Positions 63,046 through 64,000 of a DNA stretch of 64,000 nt are shown piece after piece; position 1 is the stretch's first letter; every line of letters starts with the position of its first letter. Origin of the DNA: Mogibacterium neglectum (lineage in GTDB: Bacteria; Bacillota; Clostridia; Peptostreptococcales; Anaerovoracaceae); the NCBI RefSeq assembly GCF_030644205.1, contig NZ_CP128647.1, positions 744,001 to 808,000 of the forward strand, in the 5' to 3' direction. Under the pieces are notes generated by a model. It was not told the origin of the DNA and did no database searches. It was given only the letters and a program-made list of their open reading frames with translations. The position numbers and the translations under genes were made by a program.

Positions 63046-63652
63046 TGGTAGTCCAAGACGCGGTAAGAGTAACTCGGGATTACTTATAGAGTTGTTAATG
63101 CCACTCATACAAGAGAAAAATGAAGTGAAGATTATTCATGTGGAGAGCTTTAAATCAGCAGATAAGAATGTTGAAGAAATTGTTAAAGCAGATATACTCA
63201 TTTTTGCTTTTCCTCTATACGTTGATAGTATTCCATCTCACATCCTGTATCTTATGGAGAAAATAAGTGAAAATTATAGAAACGGTAATTGCATTATATA
63301 TTTAATTGTGAATAATGGATTTTATGAAGGTGAACAGAATCATATTGCCGTTCAGCAGATGAAGTTTTGGTGTAATGACACTGGTTTTGTTTGGGGGCAA
63401 GGAATAGGTTGTGGAGCTGGTGAGATGCTGCCTTTTCTAGAAAAAGTACCACTCGGACATGGACCGAATAAAAATTTAGGCGATGCTTTAGAAGTGTTTG
63501 CCGCAAACATCAATAGACAGAACTCAGGAGAAGATTTATATATTAAGCCTAATTGGCCAAGATTTATATGGAAGCATCAAGCTAATAGAATGTATTGGAT
63601 TCCGAGGGCTAAGAAGAATGGCTTAAAAAAGAAGGATATATTTAGGAAATAG
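63026..63652 (+). CDS. NADPH-dependent FMN reductase-like flavoprotein
   Basis: 208 aa. MELTIVNGSPRRGKSNSGLL is the classical FMN-binding NGSPR...S start; KADILIFAFPLYVDSIPSHI (about 53-72) and FYEGEQNHIAVQQMKFWCND continue the fold. It starts inside the 3' end of the preceding gene (20-bp overlap) and is likely translated with it. Probably paired with the CxxCxxC protein as a reductase. Substrate unknown. Confidence 0.8.
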   Translation: MELTIVNGSPRRGKSNSGLLIELLMPLIQEKNEVKIIHVESFKSADKNVEEIVKADILIFAFPLYVDSIPSHILYLMEKISENYRNGNCIIYLIVNNGFYEGEQNHIAVQQMKFWCNDTGFVWGQGIGCGAGEMLPFLEKVPLGHGPNKNLGDALEVFAANINRQNSGEDLYIKPNWPRFIWKHQANRMYWIPRAKKNGLKKKDIFRK

Positions 63653-63700
63653 ATTATATTTTTCAATTGAAAAAAACTTCTACAATTCAACATATTATAC

Positions 63701-63740
63701 ATTGTGCAATATGGTATGGTTTGAATGAATAGTGCACAAT
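63701..63740 (+). promoter_or_regulatory. Inverted repeat in front of the RclA-like gene
   Basis: ATTGTGCA (63701-63708) and TGCACAAT (63733-63740) are exact complements 24 bp apart; a TATTAT-type -10 candidate is at about 63693. Probable operator or promoter region, regulator unknown. Confidence 0.4.
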
Positions 63741-63769
63741 TTAAACTTGCAATAAGGAGTATAACAAAG

Positions 63770-64000
63770 ATGAATAAAAAGGTAGATAATATAATAATTG
63801 GTTTTGGGAAAGCTGGAAAGACGCTGGCTAACTATCTTGGAAATGAAGGTGAGAAAACCGTTCTTGTAGAGAAATCGCCAGAGATGTATGGTGGAACTTG
63901 CATCAACGTTGGTTGCATCCCTTCTAAGTTCTTAGCAACTTGTGCAGATAGAAAGGCTTATAGCAATGCTGATAATAGAGCATATTATAAAGAATCTGTG
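63770..64000 (+). CDS. RclA-like pyridine nucleotide-disulfide oxidoreductase (3'-partial)
   Basis: Runs off the window; 77 aa visible. FAD-binding start DNIIIGFGKAGKTLANYLGN and the redox-active disulfide GGTCINVGCIPSK. The short GFGKAGKT variant and the context match the RclA/hypothiocyanous-acid reductase branch better than lipoamide dehydrogenase or glutathione reductase, but the end is needed to be sure. Such enzymes protect bacteria against hypothiocyanite in mucosal sites. RBS AAGGAG. Confidence 0.6.
   Translation, partial: MNKKVDNIIIGFGKAGKTLANYLGNEGEKTVLVEKSPEMYGGTCINVGCIPSKFLATCADRKAYSNADNRAYYKESV

Overview
The window looks like chromosome of a low-GC, Gram-positive anaerobe (Clostridia; my guess is a Mogibacterium/Eubacterium-like oral or gut lineage, not provable here). 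The evidence is strong GGAGG-type ribosome binding sites, a tryptophan T-box leader, Firmicutes-type conjugation genes, and redox enzymes typical of anaerobes. It has four parts.

(1) About 1-19.3 kb is the right-hand part of a serine-recombinase conjugative element (ICE-1). It holds a giant methylase/helicase protein running in from the left edge, an OB-fold ssDNA-binding protein, a convergent mobC-relaxase pair behind an oriT-like region, and a cargo operon of TetR, two YbtP/YbtQ-like ABC half-transporters and a complete ECF importer. A sigma-like regulator, a long untranslated region, a 54-aa peptide and a large serine recombinase follow. ICE-1 structural transfer genes are not seen and may lie to the left.

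(2) About 19.3-26.6 kb is an accretion zone of unrelated small genes: SAP-domain protein, decayed GNAT, SMI1/KNR4 and other immunity-like proteins, and an XRE regulator. Fragments of the same spacer sequences recur between them, including a second copy of the 3' end of the recombinase gene. Several genes carry stops or frameshifts.

(3) About 27.05-46.64 kb is a second conjugative element (ICE-2), all on the + strand. It has a 5'-truncated VirD4 coupling protein, VirB6/TrbL-like, PrgI/VirB3-like, VirB4-like and CHAP hydrolase genes, accessory secretion proteins, a very long inverted-repeat structure, a Toprim primase, a ParA-like protein, topoisomerase III, an AP2 protein, an OB-fold protein, an oriT-like palindrome pair, a MobP-type relaxase and, directly behind it, an intact IS30-like DDE transposase. 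Immunity-like paralogues lie on both sides (SMI1/KNR4 and a DUF4259-like pair), so ICE-2 probably landed in, or brought along, an immunity gene array.

(4) About 49.4-64 kb is ordinary chromosome: a T-box-controlled TrpB-like gene facing an NAD-salvage cluster (nicotinamidase, PRPP-synthetase-like, NAMPT-like, NAD synthetase, NrtR-like Nudix regulator), then a redox/stress region (flavodoxin, Rrf2 regulator, quinone reductase, nitroreductase, two flavodoxin-fold reductases and the start of an RclA-like disulfide reductase) interrupted by a dead IS481-like element. No CRISPR array, rRNA or tRNA was recognised. Motifs were read by eye; no database search was run.
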